In this document: in pieces, positions 54,198 to 64,000 of the stretch
Layout of the letters: the number at the start of each line of letters is the position of its first letter
How positions within the stretch are numbered: position 1 is the first letter of the stretch
NCBI GenBank assembly: GCA_037903475.1
Contig: JBAJFG010000002.1
Coordinates: 1,054,001 to 1,118,000, forward strand
Direction: 5' to 3'
DNA from: Ancylostoma caninum
Taxonomy: Eukaryota > Nematoda > Chromadorea > Rhabditida > Ancylostomatidae
Length of the DNA: 64,000 nt
The notes under the pieces: generated by a model
Database searches by the model: none
What the model was told of the DNA's origin: nothing
The model's input: only the letters and a program-made list of their open reading frames with translations
Made by a program: the position numbers and the translations under genes

Positions 54198-55314
54198 TCC
54201 ACAATACTTAAGCCAGAAAACGCCATGTTAAAGGATAAGACTGTTGGACTACAAGACAATTTTAGAGCGTTGACGGATGAATGAGATACATATGAGAGCA
54301 ACGTATCGGTGCCGGACGCAGTAGTGGCAAGCCAAGAGGGCGTGGAAAAAAGGCAACTGTCAAAGTTCGAGGACTCAGATGGAAGACTAAAAATACCAAG
54401 ACTGTTAATTTCGATTAAAAATAGTCAATAACGATCATTTCAAAATAACAAAGATATATAAATGGAAATAAACTAAGGCGGAATTTTCATTCATTTTTTG
54501 GCGATCAGTTCTCGATGGGGAAACGCCCTCTCTCCATCCCCACCCTTGCACCCGCTACTCCAACACATGGCGGCCACATATTGAGCACGACGACAATTTT
54601 GGGTGTTCAAGCCAGGTCATTTTAAAATCCGTATATCATAGTCTTGAAGTGAGATTCCAGAATCATATTCGTGGGTGCGACACGGCATAATGTACTCGAG
54701 CTGCAGTCATCCGACTTTTTCTAAACTTCTTCGATTTAGGCCTCAACATGATGTAGGGAAATATAAAGGAATTACTTTTCAAGTCATGTCTTACACATTT
54801 CACTGTGACGCCATCTCACAGAGATTTGCCGAACTCATCGAACGATCCCCGTAACGTCAGCTGTGAAGATTGTCTCAGCTCCAACCCTACAGCTCTTAGT
54901 TGAAGAAAGTAAGATCGTGATGCATTGCACAGAGTGTGGCTTGCACAGAGAGCTTTTTACTCACCGACGTGGGCCTATCCATACCAACGCGATGCCAACC
55001 TCTTCCAACTTCAAACTTGGTGGGCCTTAAAAACACCAAGTTTCTGGAATGGATAGTCCATATTTCAACGAATCCTATGCGTTCTTGTGTAAAAATTGCC
55101 GGCTTGAAAAGCGAAATAGTTCAACAGTCTCTATTTTCCTCAATTGCAAGGTTTGGAACAGAAAAATATCGCACCGTGTTTCAACCTGAACCCCTCAACG
55201 ATTAAAACTGTCTTGACTTCCCTTCAGGGAACGACTTCGACAAAGTCACCTGGTTCCGCATCAGACGCCGCTGCACGCGCTCACTCTAACCCGCACTCTC
55301 TCTCTCTACCTCTA
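54198..55314. other. Upstream of the gcy start codon
   Basis: This should contain the gcy promoter or a trans-splice acceptor. A TTAAG at 54208-54212 lies 11 bases before the ATG and could be an acceptor, but no TATA-like element is convincing. Plus frames at 54936-55413 are not recognised. Confidence 0.35.
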
Positions 55315-56481
55315 CAGGGTGGCCAAAAAGTATGGGCGCCTAGTTCGGCGCTTTTATTCTTTATCTGTGAGCTTGATCACGTTCTTGTTTCACATATTTT
55401 TGACACGTCATAAGTCTTCTTTCTCTGGATATAGAATTCACTTGGTTGCTTGAAGTCATGCGAGCGTGTCGGCACCGCGAATACATTGGCCGTCGGGACC
55501 GCGAATACACGGGCCGTCCCTAGTTGGTGGACATAGGGAGGACTCCCAAGTTCATTAAAAAGAAAATCACTTGACGTGGTGGGGGAGTCCGAATAAGATG
55601 ACAGAAAGTCTGGGAGTTACACGTTATCCCGTTCAGATAGTTGTCACTAAAGAGTCTCAACCTCGCTATCGTTGCCTCTGCAAAGGATAAAATCCAACCA
55701 TTGTCGGCATAGCTGACAAGATCGAGAAATACCTGGGGTGGTTCTAGGTGTGCCGCTTCGAAGGTGTGCTATTGACCGATAAGAGAATTTTCCCTTCCAA
55801 CGTTGTCCTCGGCCATCGAAACTACAGCCAGTTTGTCGGCACAGATGAGCGACACCCTTCATAGGAGAGACTCCTCACAAAGTTGTTGTTTCCTGGGGGT
55901 GTGATGCTTTAAAGAGAAGTGACCACGAATGCCAAAACAACACTGGCCTTTAAAAGTGAAAACGATAAAGTTAGCCCCTGTTTTTCTCTCAGAATAAGAC
56001 TGATAGAAAGTACTCATTGCAGTGACACAGGAAAACACCAACACGATCCTTCTTCAGAAGGGATCGCCAAACGAAGGGGTCAAAATCACCATTGCCTACT
56101 CGGAGGATGAAATCCCCGGATTCTTCTACAAGAATCAATGGTCTTTTTACTTCTGGGATTTGAGTGGCATGAATCTCATCATGTGAGATTCCATTGAAGG
56201 GAAACTAGAGAACAAAGATTTCACAACATTGAACATCAATGTCGCGAACCTAGACAATCTTGGTCAGAAATTGATGAGGGTTACCTACGGCGCACAGTGA
56301 GTTGCGGGAAGATAAATTTGAAGACCTATCTCGAAGCTAAAAGGGGCAAGTATTGAAATTTCTTCTGGAACTAATTTTTCATCCGGCTGTGCAGCTTATA
56401 CAATAGAAAAGATGGAATAATTGTAGCCAACAAAAAGAAAAATATCGTATTAATGTGACGTATATACTTTCGGCCACCCTT
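55315..56481 (+). mobile_element. Tc1/mariner-type relic
   Basis: The left terminus CAGGGTGGCCAAAAAGTATG after TA is matched at 56457-56481 by the inverse GGGTGGCCGAAAGTATA. The plus strand between reads LTDKRIFPSNVVLGHRNYSQ (about 55750) and VTTNAKTTLAFKSENDKVSP (about 55920), similar to the DEK.F and V...GKTPL.F blocks of Tc1-like transposases. Stops interrupt it. Confidence 0.65.
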
Positions 56482-57239
56482 TTTGTCACTGGTTGGTTGC
56501 ATCCACTGCCACAAATGATATGAACACGGTTGAATCCATTCCGATTCCAGTCCAGCTGAAGTCAACCGCTCAGAGGACTGCTGTTCGTAATGGCCCAGGG
56601 TTTGATGCCGTCGTCTGTAATGATGTCCTGCCCATTCGCTGAGGCCATCAGATCGACTTCAGCATATTCCATTTCGATTATCAAAGCCATCCACCACCCT
56701 GCTGCAGTCTATCATGGAGCGCCGCGCGAATCCATGCCTGTTCAATGATTTGACCCGTCTTAGATCTTTTTTTTAGTTTTTTTTTTGCTGAATGATGTCA
56801 TTTTTTGCAAATTGGGATATGGAATGACAACCAAATGCCAACCAGTTGCTATGTGAAACAGAATGAAATATCAGGGAAAGGTAATCAAAAGGAATATGTA
56901 AATGTAGAGAAAAGTTGTATCTCACTCTATATGGTAAAGCATGTGAGGGTCCGAATCGCCAACTACGGTAGTTTTTTTTTGGGAAACCGGCTAGAACATG
57001 GGAAGGCTCAAACATATCCTTTATGCAACGCTCGCTCGCAAGCGCTTCGGTGAAATGCCTCGCACCACCGAAACGCAAGTATATGATTACCACCAGTTGA
57101 GCTGTTCTACCGCGATCATCCTTGTGGGCTCCTTGTATCTTTTTCTCGCACCTTGAACTTATACAACGAAAGCTGTGGTTCGTAGAGGTGGTTTTCTCTA
57201 TTCCAGAATTCCTCGTGCAAAAATTAGGAATAAATACTT
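56482..57239. other. No recognised feature
   Basis: A plus-strand run near 56640-56740 (QIDFSIFHFDYQSHPPP) could be a Tc1-like C-terminus lying outside the inverted repeats, but it is too degraded to assign. Confidence 0.3.
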
Positions 57240-57530
57240 TAACATTTCCAGCATAGAGTCAAGGAGAAAGATTTATGGTATTTGCATGGTACATAAATTA
57301 TTGAGTGGGAATTCCGGAGTTAATTTTTCACAATTCTTTTGCAATATCGCCCTCTATCGCTTGCGGTGGGGAAACGAAAATTTGCTTTCAGCTACCCAAA
57401 ACCACTGTTAGTGCTAAATTTTTTATCCTTAGAGCCGGCTCGACTTTTCTTCGTCTGATTCAGACCATCGGTTTGATCGGATCCTTGGCCTCTTTCAAAC
57501 GGAGAATGGTAAAAATCCTACTCAGATCAT
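57240..57530 (+). pseudogene. CR1-like LINE, C-terminal fragment
   Basis: MVHKLLSGNSGVNFSQFF is followed, in shifted frames, by FILRAGSTFLRLIQT and IGSLASFKRRMVKIL. This is the usual end of CR1-type ORF2 (IYKLLHG...W..LP...S...FK..L), with two frame changes. Confidence 0.7.
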
Positions 57531-57534
57531 AGGT

Positions 57535-59081
57535 TTCCTTAATTTTATGCTCAGCGTCATGTCTGTTCTAATTGTTGTTGGTTTTTTACACGACTGTCTT
57601 ATACTTCGTATTCGAATAAATAAATAAATAAAAAGCATGGACACAACAATTATAAAAGGATCCTTCCCGATTCTTCCACTACTACGAACACTCCTGAAGA
57701 AGCGAAGGTTGGCCGAAGCAGGATCAACACAGATAAAGATGCATGTGCAGAGTGGTGACAGAGGTCAGGATTGGCCGTAACATGATAGTAACAATTTTTG
57801 AGGGAAGCTGGAACTCTACGCTCACTATTCTCGATGAAAAACTCAACCTCGCCCGAAATTCTGTGGAAGAATGGAAGAAAATTGGGCGGCGGATGTTGAA
57901 ACAACCTCCTCATTCTCACAACCACATGATCGTCTTTGCTGGCGAGAATAAAAACTTGGCACAGCAGCAAACGCACAAAGTTACAGGCAAATCTATTACT
58001 TGGGCCTACTACAAGGCAGAATTGTTGCTAGAACAGGTCATCCCTCATCTTTGACAACATGAGGGGTTATAAAGTCCAGTTATAGCAAGGCAGCCTTAAT
58101 TTTTGTAGACGTGAATGTCAACGTTTCAAAGTATGTGGACAAGAAGAAAATTCTATCGTACAGCAAAGTAGCGGGAGCTGCATTTTTCGAAAATGGTATG
58201 GAGTGCCAGTGAACACAGCTGCTGCACAGGAGGCAAAATTTGTTCGATTGGAGTATGAGCGTTTGCCTGACTTCGTAAAGCATGGCAAATGGTCTTTGCA
58301 CAGCACGATTTTGGATCCAATGGATTCCCTTCCTTGGCCGGTATAGTAGAAAAAAGCCTGCTTTATCGCCATAAAAGTCTACGCCCGAAATAAGATCTGA
58401 GAAAGGTATGAAATGAAATGAGCGGAGAGTATCTGCGAGAATTAAGTGTGACATTTTAAAGACATTGAGAGCCAGCGTTTCCGCCAATAAAGGCTATTTT
58501 CGTGTCTGATGAGTTTTCCAGATGCTTTGAGCTATAAATAAAATCCTACGAAAAGCTTCTCACCATTAATAGCCTAGTTAAAACACCAAAATCTCAGAAT
58601 CTCAGTGTGCGAGTAATTTTCGGCAACCGTAATACTTGCAGGCTGACAACCAATCAGAGCATGAAGTTGCAGCACCGTGCATAAAATCGGAGCAGACTCT
58701 AAAGCCCTGGGCATCTTCAAGCGACGCGATTTGGTCGCCGCGACTAAGTTTTGCACCAGGCCTCCGATTGGTTTTGAAAAGATATCTTGGCGTTTTGGAC
58801 TGGTTCTAATTCCCTATCTGACCTACTGAGCATAATTATTGGGTTCTTTTGGAGTTCTAGTAAAACATGCACAATTTGAATGTATTCGAAGCCGGTTATG
58901 GAAAAGAAATAGGAAATCATTCTGAAATACTGGACTTTGGGAACGAATTAAGAGGATACTCCCCAGAAAAAGGAAAAGATTCACATATATTCTCATGAAG
59001 TTTCAAGCAAAAAGCCTGTAATAGTGAGAAACCCACACAAATGAATTGAAAAAATACAAAGTTCCAAGGAAAAGACGAAAA
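57535..59081. other. Unassigned stretch
   Basis: A short (AATA)n run lies at about 57613-57632. Plus frame 57743-58054 and the minus frames at 57650-57976 and 58080-58487 are over 100 codons, but I cannot assign them. They may be transposon-derived. Confidence 0.3.
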
Positions 59082-59151
59082 AATTGAGCGATTTAGTCGC
59101 GTCGCAACGTCTAGACGTCTAGACGTTGCGACGCGACTAAATCGCTCAATT
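59082..59151. repeat. Perfect 70-bp palindrome
   Basis: Two 35-bp arms with no spacer and no mismatch are centred between 59116 and 59117 (...GTCTAGAC|GTCTAGAC read outward in both directions). The match stops abruptly at 59081 and 59152. Confidence 0.97.
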
Positions 59152-59671
59152 CGCACTTTCTCTGGTGCAAAAATCCTGGTCACTCTCAAGCGTTGAAGAC
59201 TTCCTTAAACAGTATTCTGATTTTTGGCCTTTTTCCGAAGCAATGCTGAGTTTTCACTGTGTTTTTATGCAATTCGCTCTGAACTGGGGCATTATAGGCA
59301 CTTTCCGGTTGTGTTGGGTTTTCTGCCCTTCCGGCAGGGCATTATTCACAAGTACGCAAGATTGAGTGGCTACGCACGCGAAATTTCTCAGGGTCAAAAC
59401 ACCGCGCAAGAGTGAAAAAATGCGGGTGAACCACCTGCACGGTCCCTTATGGCATTTTTTCGGATTTGGGCGTTTTCGAGGGTTTCATTGGGAAACATTC
59501 GAATCATGCGTCCATGTTTGACGTGGCCGGCACATCGCGTAGGCGTCAATAATTATAATCGCTTTCAAAAATCGAACATACGTGGTCGAATTGTGCAGAA
59601 TTTGTTGATCTATCTCCGATGTGTCTCCATGATGTCTCATTACATGATGGAGATACATTGGAGTATCTTCA
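59152..59671. other. Unassigned stretch
   Basis: No exon, transposon end or repeat recognised, although frames 59165-59365 and 59449-59742 are open. Confidence 0.35.
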
Positions 59672-60180
59672 AACGTGATGCAACTGTGGTTTTGGAATCT
59701 TTATATGTTCTAAAGTCAACAAATTCACTTTTAGAGTCTTAGTCAGTTTGGTGTCTTTTAAATGTACTTGTACCTAATACACTGCAGTTGCATCACGAAG
59801 CATGATACAACTGTGGTTTTTTAGGGTTCCCATGTTTCTAAATCAAGAAACTGTTTTCCAAAAATCAGTTTCTCGATTAGTATTATGACTGTGAATTGCT
59901 CATATGTCTCATGCATTATAGCTGTATCGCGTTTCATGACGCATCTGATTTTCGACAGTTTTCTTGGTTTTAGATTGGTTTTAGAATAAGAAACTGATTT
60001 TTGGAAATCAATTTCATGATTTGTACGATCAGTTTCATTTGAATGTTTTTGTGTCTCTTTCCAAAAACTTTCGAAAAGCATGGTAGCATTATGAAACATG
60101 ATGCAGCTGTGATTTTGGAGAGTTTCTATGTATTCAAATTAGGAAACTTTTACAATAAGTTTTTTGATTAGTTTGATTAC
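59672..60180 (+). repeat. Diverged tandem repeat (three units)
   Basis: Blocks resembling CATGATGCAACTGTGGTTTT, then TTGGA...ATGTTCTAAAT and AAACT, recur near 59678, 59800 and 60098. Internal AGAAACTG(T/A)TTTT motifs also repeat. The units are unequal in length. Confidence 0.55.
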
Positions 60181-60263
60181 TTTTGAATCTTCATTTTGAA
60201 TTTGACCGTTGCACACTCACTCGTACCTATCGATGATTGTATCAGGATAGGTGATTCCTTAGC

Positions 60264-60518
60264 TCATACTGATTTGTCAGCACTATGTATTATTCCCGAG
60301 GTTGGTTTACGAATCTTCTGCGCGAGGTTATGACAATTACACAGATCAAGAAAAGCCTGGAATACGCTCGAAAGACACCACGTACATGTAGCTGGAGTAT
60401 TTGCCCATTGCATACTAGATAAGTTAAAATCCTCCACTACAATGCAAGGAGTGTCACAAGCTATCACGTCACTAACTGCTCTTATCATCTGTTCAGAGTA
60501 TGGGCTGTTACAGCACAT
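60264..60518 (-). pseudogene. CR1-like LINE endonuclease fragment
   Basis: The minus strand reads IVVEDFNLSSMQWANTP then FLDLCNCHNLAQKIRKPT, the GDFN...DW and L..KPT blocks of a LINE AP-endonuclease, with the G of GDFN changed to E. About 85 codons; no reverse transcriptase follows on that side. Confidence 0.8.
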
Positions 60519-60632
60519 TTTTTGAAGATATGCTGTGAGACACTAGGTTTGGTGACCGATGATCGATAGCTTGCATTTCAATAAATCAAAATTTTGTAAT
60601 TACTCGAAAATACGAGTAAGCCTTACATCAAG

Positions 60633-60876
60633 AAGGAAGAAGAAGACGAGTACCTTTTGCATGGCGAGAAGATAATATGGAAATCACCGTCCCACATATT
60701 ATGTTTTGTCAAGGAAACCATACTAGTGATGGTCTTAACGTAAACAGAGCTTTATTGCGACAGCGTAGACCAATAAATGTGTCAAATAATAATAACCTCT
60801 CTCGCTGCCTTATTGCTTTACAAGAGAAAGGATGTTTGAACACCAAGAATGGAGATGTAAATTCTTGCAATCAAAC
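60633..60876 (+). CDS. Possible host exon, basic N-terminal segment
   Basis: After TTACATCAAG the plus frame reads GRRRRRVPFAWREDNMEITV then PHIMFCQGNHTSDGLNVNRA and LSRCLIALQEKGCLNTK, ending at CAAAC|GTAAGC (60877). The composition is protein-like and it is not a recognised transposon; the Arg run could be a nuclear signal. A second frame is open over the first half, so the true frame is uncertain. Family unknown. Confidence 0.4.
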
Positions 60877-61592
60877 GTAAGCGGAATTTTCCGTATTCCA
60901 ATCTAGCGATATCAATTTTATGTTCTACGTTTCCCTGAACCTGGCATGAGGAAGGGTAAAACGCGGAAAAATAAAGAAAATGGAGTGAGTCCTAACCCCT
61001 TCCAATTAGCTGCGGAATTAATCCGACACCAAGCGTCATTTTTGAAAAGTGACTGTTCTCTTGAAGACATGTCTTTCAGATTCGCGACTTCTTTCTAAGG
61101 TTGTTTCCCAGTACTCCTACTACATATTCACTTCTACTACAAAGCCTGAACCCTAATTGCTAGCTGTTAACTTGCCTTCTAACCTTGGGACTCTCGATTC
61201 AAGAACAAAAAGAGCCTGTCTGTTTTCTAGACTGTAGAAGTTGAGGCGTTTGAATCATTCTGGACTCGCTGGCATCAAATATCGGTAAGCTAAATTCGAG
61301 TATGATTTACAGTACAGCGTTAAAGATGAACGGTAAAGTGTCGCAATTTCTTTAGATGACTTGAGGTATGCCGTCATAAGTGATCGATGTCGAGGGCGTT
61401 AGCGATTTCAAATGGTTCAGGTTTTCACTTGATTTAATGCAGAAATCACCGTCGTGTTACACGTTGGGTTGTCTAATAGTCAATTGTGAGAGTGCATTTG
61501 CTGGAAAATCTACTCGAAAAATATTTAATTAACGCATCAACTTTTTTAGTGACCCTACTAATCAAAATTTTCATACCATCCTTCTTGTACAG

Positions 61593-61769
61593 ACTGCGAA
61601 AAAGGGATTGTCATCCAAAATAGATTGTCAGAGTCACACAGCTCATAAGGTCCTGGCATCGTTACTGTTAAAAGCAGACAGAGATACACATCCATCGCAT
61701 ACTGTTGAAACATCACAGAGTTTCACTTCATATCAATCCAAACTCCCACCCCATCAAGCTGCTATCATG
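61593..61769 (+). CDS. Possible host exon, Ser/Thr/His-rich
   Basis: Acceptor CTTCTTGTACAG, donor ATCATG|GTTTGT, 59 codons: KKGLSSKIDCQSHTAHKVLA, then LLLKADRDTHPSH and SYQSKLPPHQAA. It reads like a disordered segment of a host protein. Its phase does not match 60633-60876 directly, so an exon between them would be needed if they belong together. Confidence 0.4.
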
Positions 61770-62942
61770 GTTTGTTATAGGAATGAAAGTAAAAGGTGCT
61801 GTAATAACTTTTACCAAATGTATTTGATCAGCCACTAATTTGTAACACTGATTTTTGGGAGTCTTTTTTTCTGCACAGGCGGTTGTGGTAAACTGATTTC
61901 AAAACAGCTTTCTCGTGGTTAGGTAGGCAACAGTGCTGAACACATCTCATACCCCTTATTTCCATGTTTCCTTCCATGTCCGAAAATTTTTGAATTGAGT
62001 AAACTGGGGACTTAAACCAATTCTCTCTCTATCCCGCCCAAAGCCAACAAAGCATTCCATCCCTCCGGGGTCGGTAAATTGGTGCCAGAGAAGTCTTGGA
62101 GGATGAAGCACTGACCTGGTTCTTCGGAGCACCCCCCCCCCACCCCCTACAAGTAAATGTACAGGGCATATACACATTCAATGCCTCTAAGATGCTCAGA
62201 TTAATTCGAATTCGTGGCGCATCCCACGAACGGGACCGCTCAACGCCGACTACAACTTCATCCTTTATCGTTTATCGTCCATCTCCTTTTTCCGCGCTGC
62301 GTTCGAGGAGATCTGAAATTACGCATCAGTTCATATCTGCTCATGATTGTTTCGGTAAATCTGGATAGAATAAATCGAAGATATTACCATATTTATCATG
62401 TCTACTCAAGAGGAAAAGGGTCTCAAGATGGGAGTTCATGGCGAAAAAAACCTGCAAGAAACGCCTCACAATAGTCTAAAGGAGACCCATAACTGCAATG
62501 GTGTAAAAGGATGAGATAAGCCCTCTAATTCCATCCATTACCAATCTTCAGGCTCCTTACAGAAATTAGTCGATCCACGACCACCTAAACGATGAACGTA
62601 GGACACTTGATTTGATCCATATTAATCCGTTATAAATCAAATATCCTTCATATATGTTTCAATGGAAAGCACACTTGCCCCTTATCTCGGCTATGAGGAT
62701 ATTATAGGTACTACAATCATAAGAAGACTTCAATCATGGCACTGTAATATGGGACACAGATGTCGAAGAGTGCTAACATTTGTCAAACGAACACAAGTGA
62801 ACGAAACGAGAGTGGCCATTGTAACAATTTCAATTTTCCTTTTTTTCTACTATAAGAGGTTCTGCGGAAATTTCCTGACGATTCTAGCAATAGAATTCGA
62901 TAATGTCCACTGCCGAACTATGTTTCAACCGCTGAAATCTCA

Positions 62943-62979
<37 letters not shown>
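61770..62979. other. Unassigned stretch ending in (TA)n
   Basis: A plus-strand MESTLAPYLGYEDII with a GTAC donor at about 62708 could be a start exon, but this is unsupported. A C-run lies near 62132-62140. (TA)n occupies 62946-62979. Confidence 0.3.
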
Positions 62980-62982
<3 letters not shown>

Positions 62983-63254
62983 TGGCGGACGCAGAAAGTG
63001 GACGGGAGGGGGGGCGTGGGAAGAAAAGTGGGGTCTCCGCCGTTTTGGGGACCCAGACGGAAAATAAAATTAATAATAATATTAATTATAATAATAAACA
63101 ATAAATAAAAAATATATTAAAAATAATAATAAAAATAAACAATTAAAAATAAACTAACACAAGATTTTTATTTGTATTGTAAAGTAATTTCGAAAATTTG
63201 GCGACCCATTCTCGGAGGCGCCCCCCCGCCCCCCTCAACCTCTCTCGTCCGCCA

Positions 63255-63257
<3 letters not shown>
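62980..63257. mobile_element. hAT-type MITE inserted in a TA microsatellite
   Basis: The termini CAGTGGCGGACG and CGTCCGCCACTG are the classic CAGNGGCG ends of hAT elements. The flanking bases on both sides read ATATATAT, consistent with the 8-bp hAT duplication although ambiguous inside (TA)n. The interior changes from G-rich through an A/T-only core (63060-63170) to C-rich. 278 bp, no transposase. Confidence 0.85.

Positions 63258-63286
<29 letters not shown>
63258..63286. repeat. (TA)n microsatellite between hAT MITE and Helitron-like end
   Basis: Pure TA units. It is the continuation of 62946-62979, split by the hAT MITE. Confidence 0.9.
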
Positions 63287-63288
<2 letters not shown>

Positions 63289-64000
63289 AGTCTGGCCGTC
63301 CGGCTAACGCCGGACTTCCAGACTTCTATTGATGCTCGCTTTGCTCGCATACTACACGTTGAAAGCAAACACAAAAGTGTAAATGCCTTGATAAAATCCG
63401 CATCCTCCCACGCAGATCTATCGCTCTCCTGAGAAACCCTTGATCCCGTAGGTGGTAGCTTTCCCCCCACATGAACGAACTTATACTCTTCTATATGAGC
63501 GAAGTTATTGGTCGTAAAGAACTGAGCATAACCAATTCAGTACAAATGCTATCTTGAAATGATTTAGGCTCAACTGGTTGTTGTGGTAATTCAAATGATA
63601 AGGGTCCACCGGTGTATATAAAGGGAAAGGAAGGAGTGGTTCATTCAGACACAAACGGAATGGGAAGAGAACACGGATACGAAAGGAAACAATGTACATC
63701 TAGGTGATTTAGGTAGGAGAGTCCGCCGAAACAGGATAGGCGTATCCCTCATGCAGAAATAGACTCGCCTAGCGAATTCCTATTACTTGTGGACGCCACC
63801 GCACCCTTATCACACCGTTGGACCCGACTCCAAGCGTTTCCCCACTTTTGAACGCCGGCGCACCCTTATCACACCGTTGGACCCGACTCCAAGCGTTTCC
63901 CGAACGCCGGCGCACCCTTATCACACCGTTGGACCCGACTGCAGGCGTTTCCCCACTTTTGGACGCCGGCGCACCCTTATCACACCGTTCGACCCGACTC
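63287..64000 (-). mobile_element. Helitron-like element, copy 2 (runs off the window)
   Basis: The CTGG terminus next to T lies in the TA repeat (minus strand), preceded by the same GTCCGGC/GCCGGAC hairpin as 38387. The body is about 98% identical to copy 1 with no gaps (offset exactly 24,900 bp up to about 63849). The minisatellite units start at 63791 and 63850; the second is shortened by 8 bp (the CCACTTTT part is lost), and units continue to the window end. Confidence 0.75.

Noticed and set aside
52215..52260. tRNA-derived SINE start (TAGCGCAGTGG)
   Set aside because: No B box at the expected distance and no tail or second copy in the window.
56482..56760. C-terminus of the 55.3-kb Tc1-like transposase outside its inverted repeats
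   Set aside because: The DFSIF-like match is short and lies beyond the right terminus; it could be chance.
1..64000. CRISPR arrays, operons, ribosome-binding sites or other prokaryotic features
   Set aside because: Tandem repeats here are minisatellites without unique spacers, and spliced genes with LINE and mariner content show the DNA is from an animal.

Overview
This is animal DNA, most likely from a clade V parasitic nematode such as a hookworm or related strongylid. That is an inference. It rests on short introns with TTTTCAG-type acceptors, a nematode-style receptor guanylate cyclase, RTE and CR1-like LINEs, a Penelope-like element and many mariner copies. There is no bacterial gene organisation, no CRISPR array and no credible rRNA or tRNA gene. 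Almost every open frame longer than 60 codons is a transposon relic, a minisatellite read-through or chance.

The backbone of the window is one host gene on the minus strand, a receptor-type guanylate cyclase (gcy family). I recovered 15 exons by hand, from the start codon near 54197 down to 4733. They run in the right order and their splice phases agree at 11 of the 14 junctions; the other three flank long introns that probably hide unseen exons. Encoded in order are a short N-terminus, the ligand-binding (ANF-receptor-like) ectodomain in ten further exons, a transmembrane exon at 15860-15754 and the front half of the kinase-homology domain at 5239-4733. The coiled coil and the cyclase domain are not in view and should lie left of position 1 if the gene is intact. 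About 1.8 kb of coding sequence is spread over 49 kb.

Three giant introns (about 13.7, 19.4 and 10.5 kb) hold nearly all the mobile DNA. They contain mariner elements at 12209-13327, 13330-15654, 17189-19209, 39921-41123 and 47992-49131. They also hold a Tc1/mariner-type element at 31110-32022, two CR1-like LINEs at 24.0-25.9 and 26.5-28.6 kb, and a Penelope-like element with reverse transcriptase and GIY-YIG domains at 29.0-30.8 kb. RTE-type LINEs lie at 44.9-47.25 kb (main copy) and 22.0-23.5, 34.4-34.65 and 53.05-53.64 kb (relics). Further mariner or Tc-like relics lie at 1605-2860 and 55315-56481.

Non-autonomous elements are plentiful: several MITE families, some in two copies with matching target-site duplications, and foldback elements. 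A repeat at 38387-39200 and 63287-64000 has Helitron-type 3' ends (hairpin, then CTGG, then T) and carries a 59-bp minisatellite; a third terminus lies at 3118-3181. The right end (60.6-61.8 kb) holds two possible plus-strand host exons, and the extreme left end (3-266) holds the tail of a cysteine-containing coding frame.
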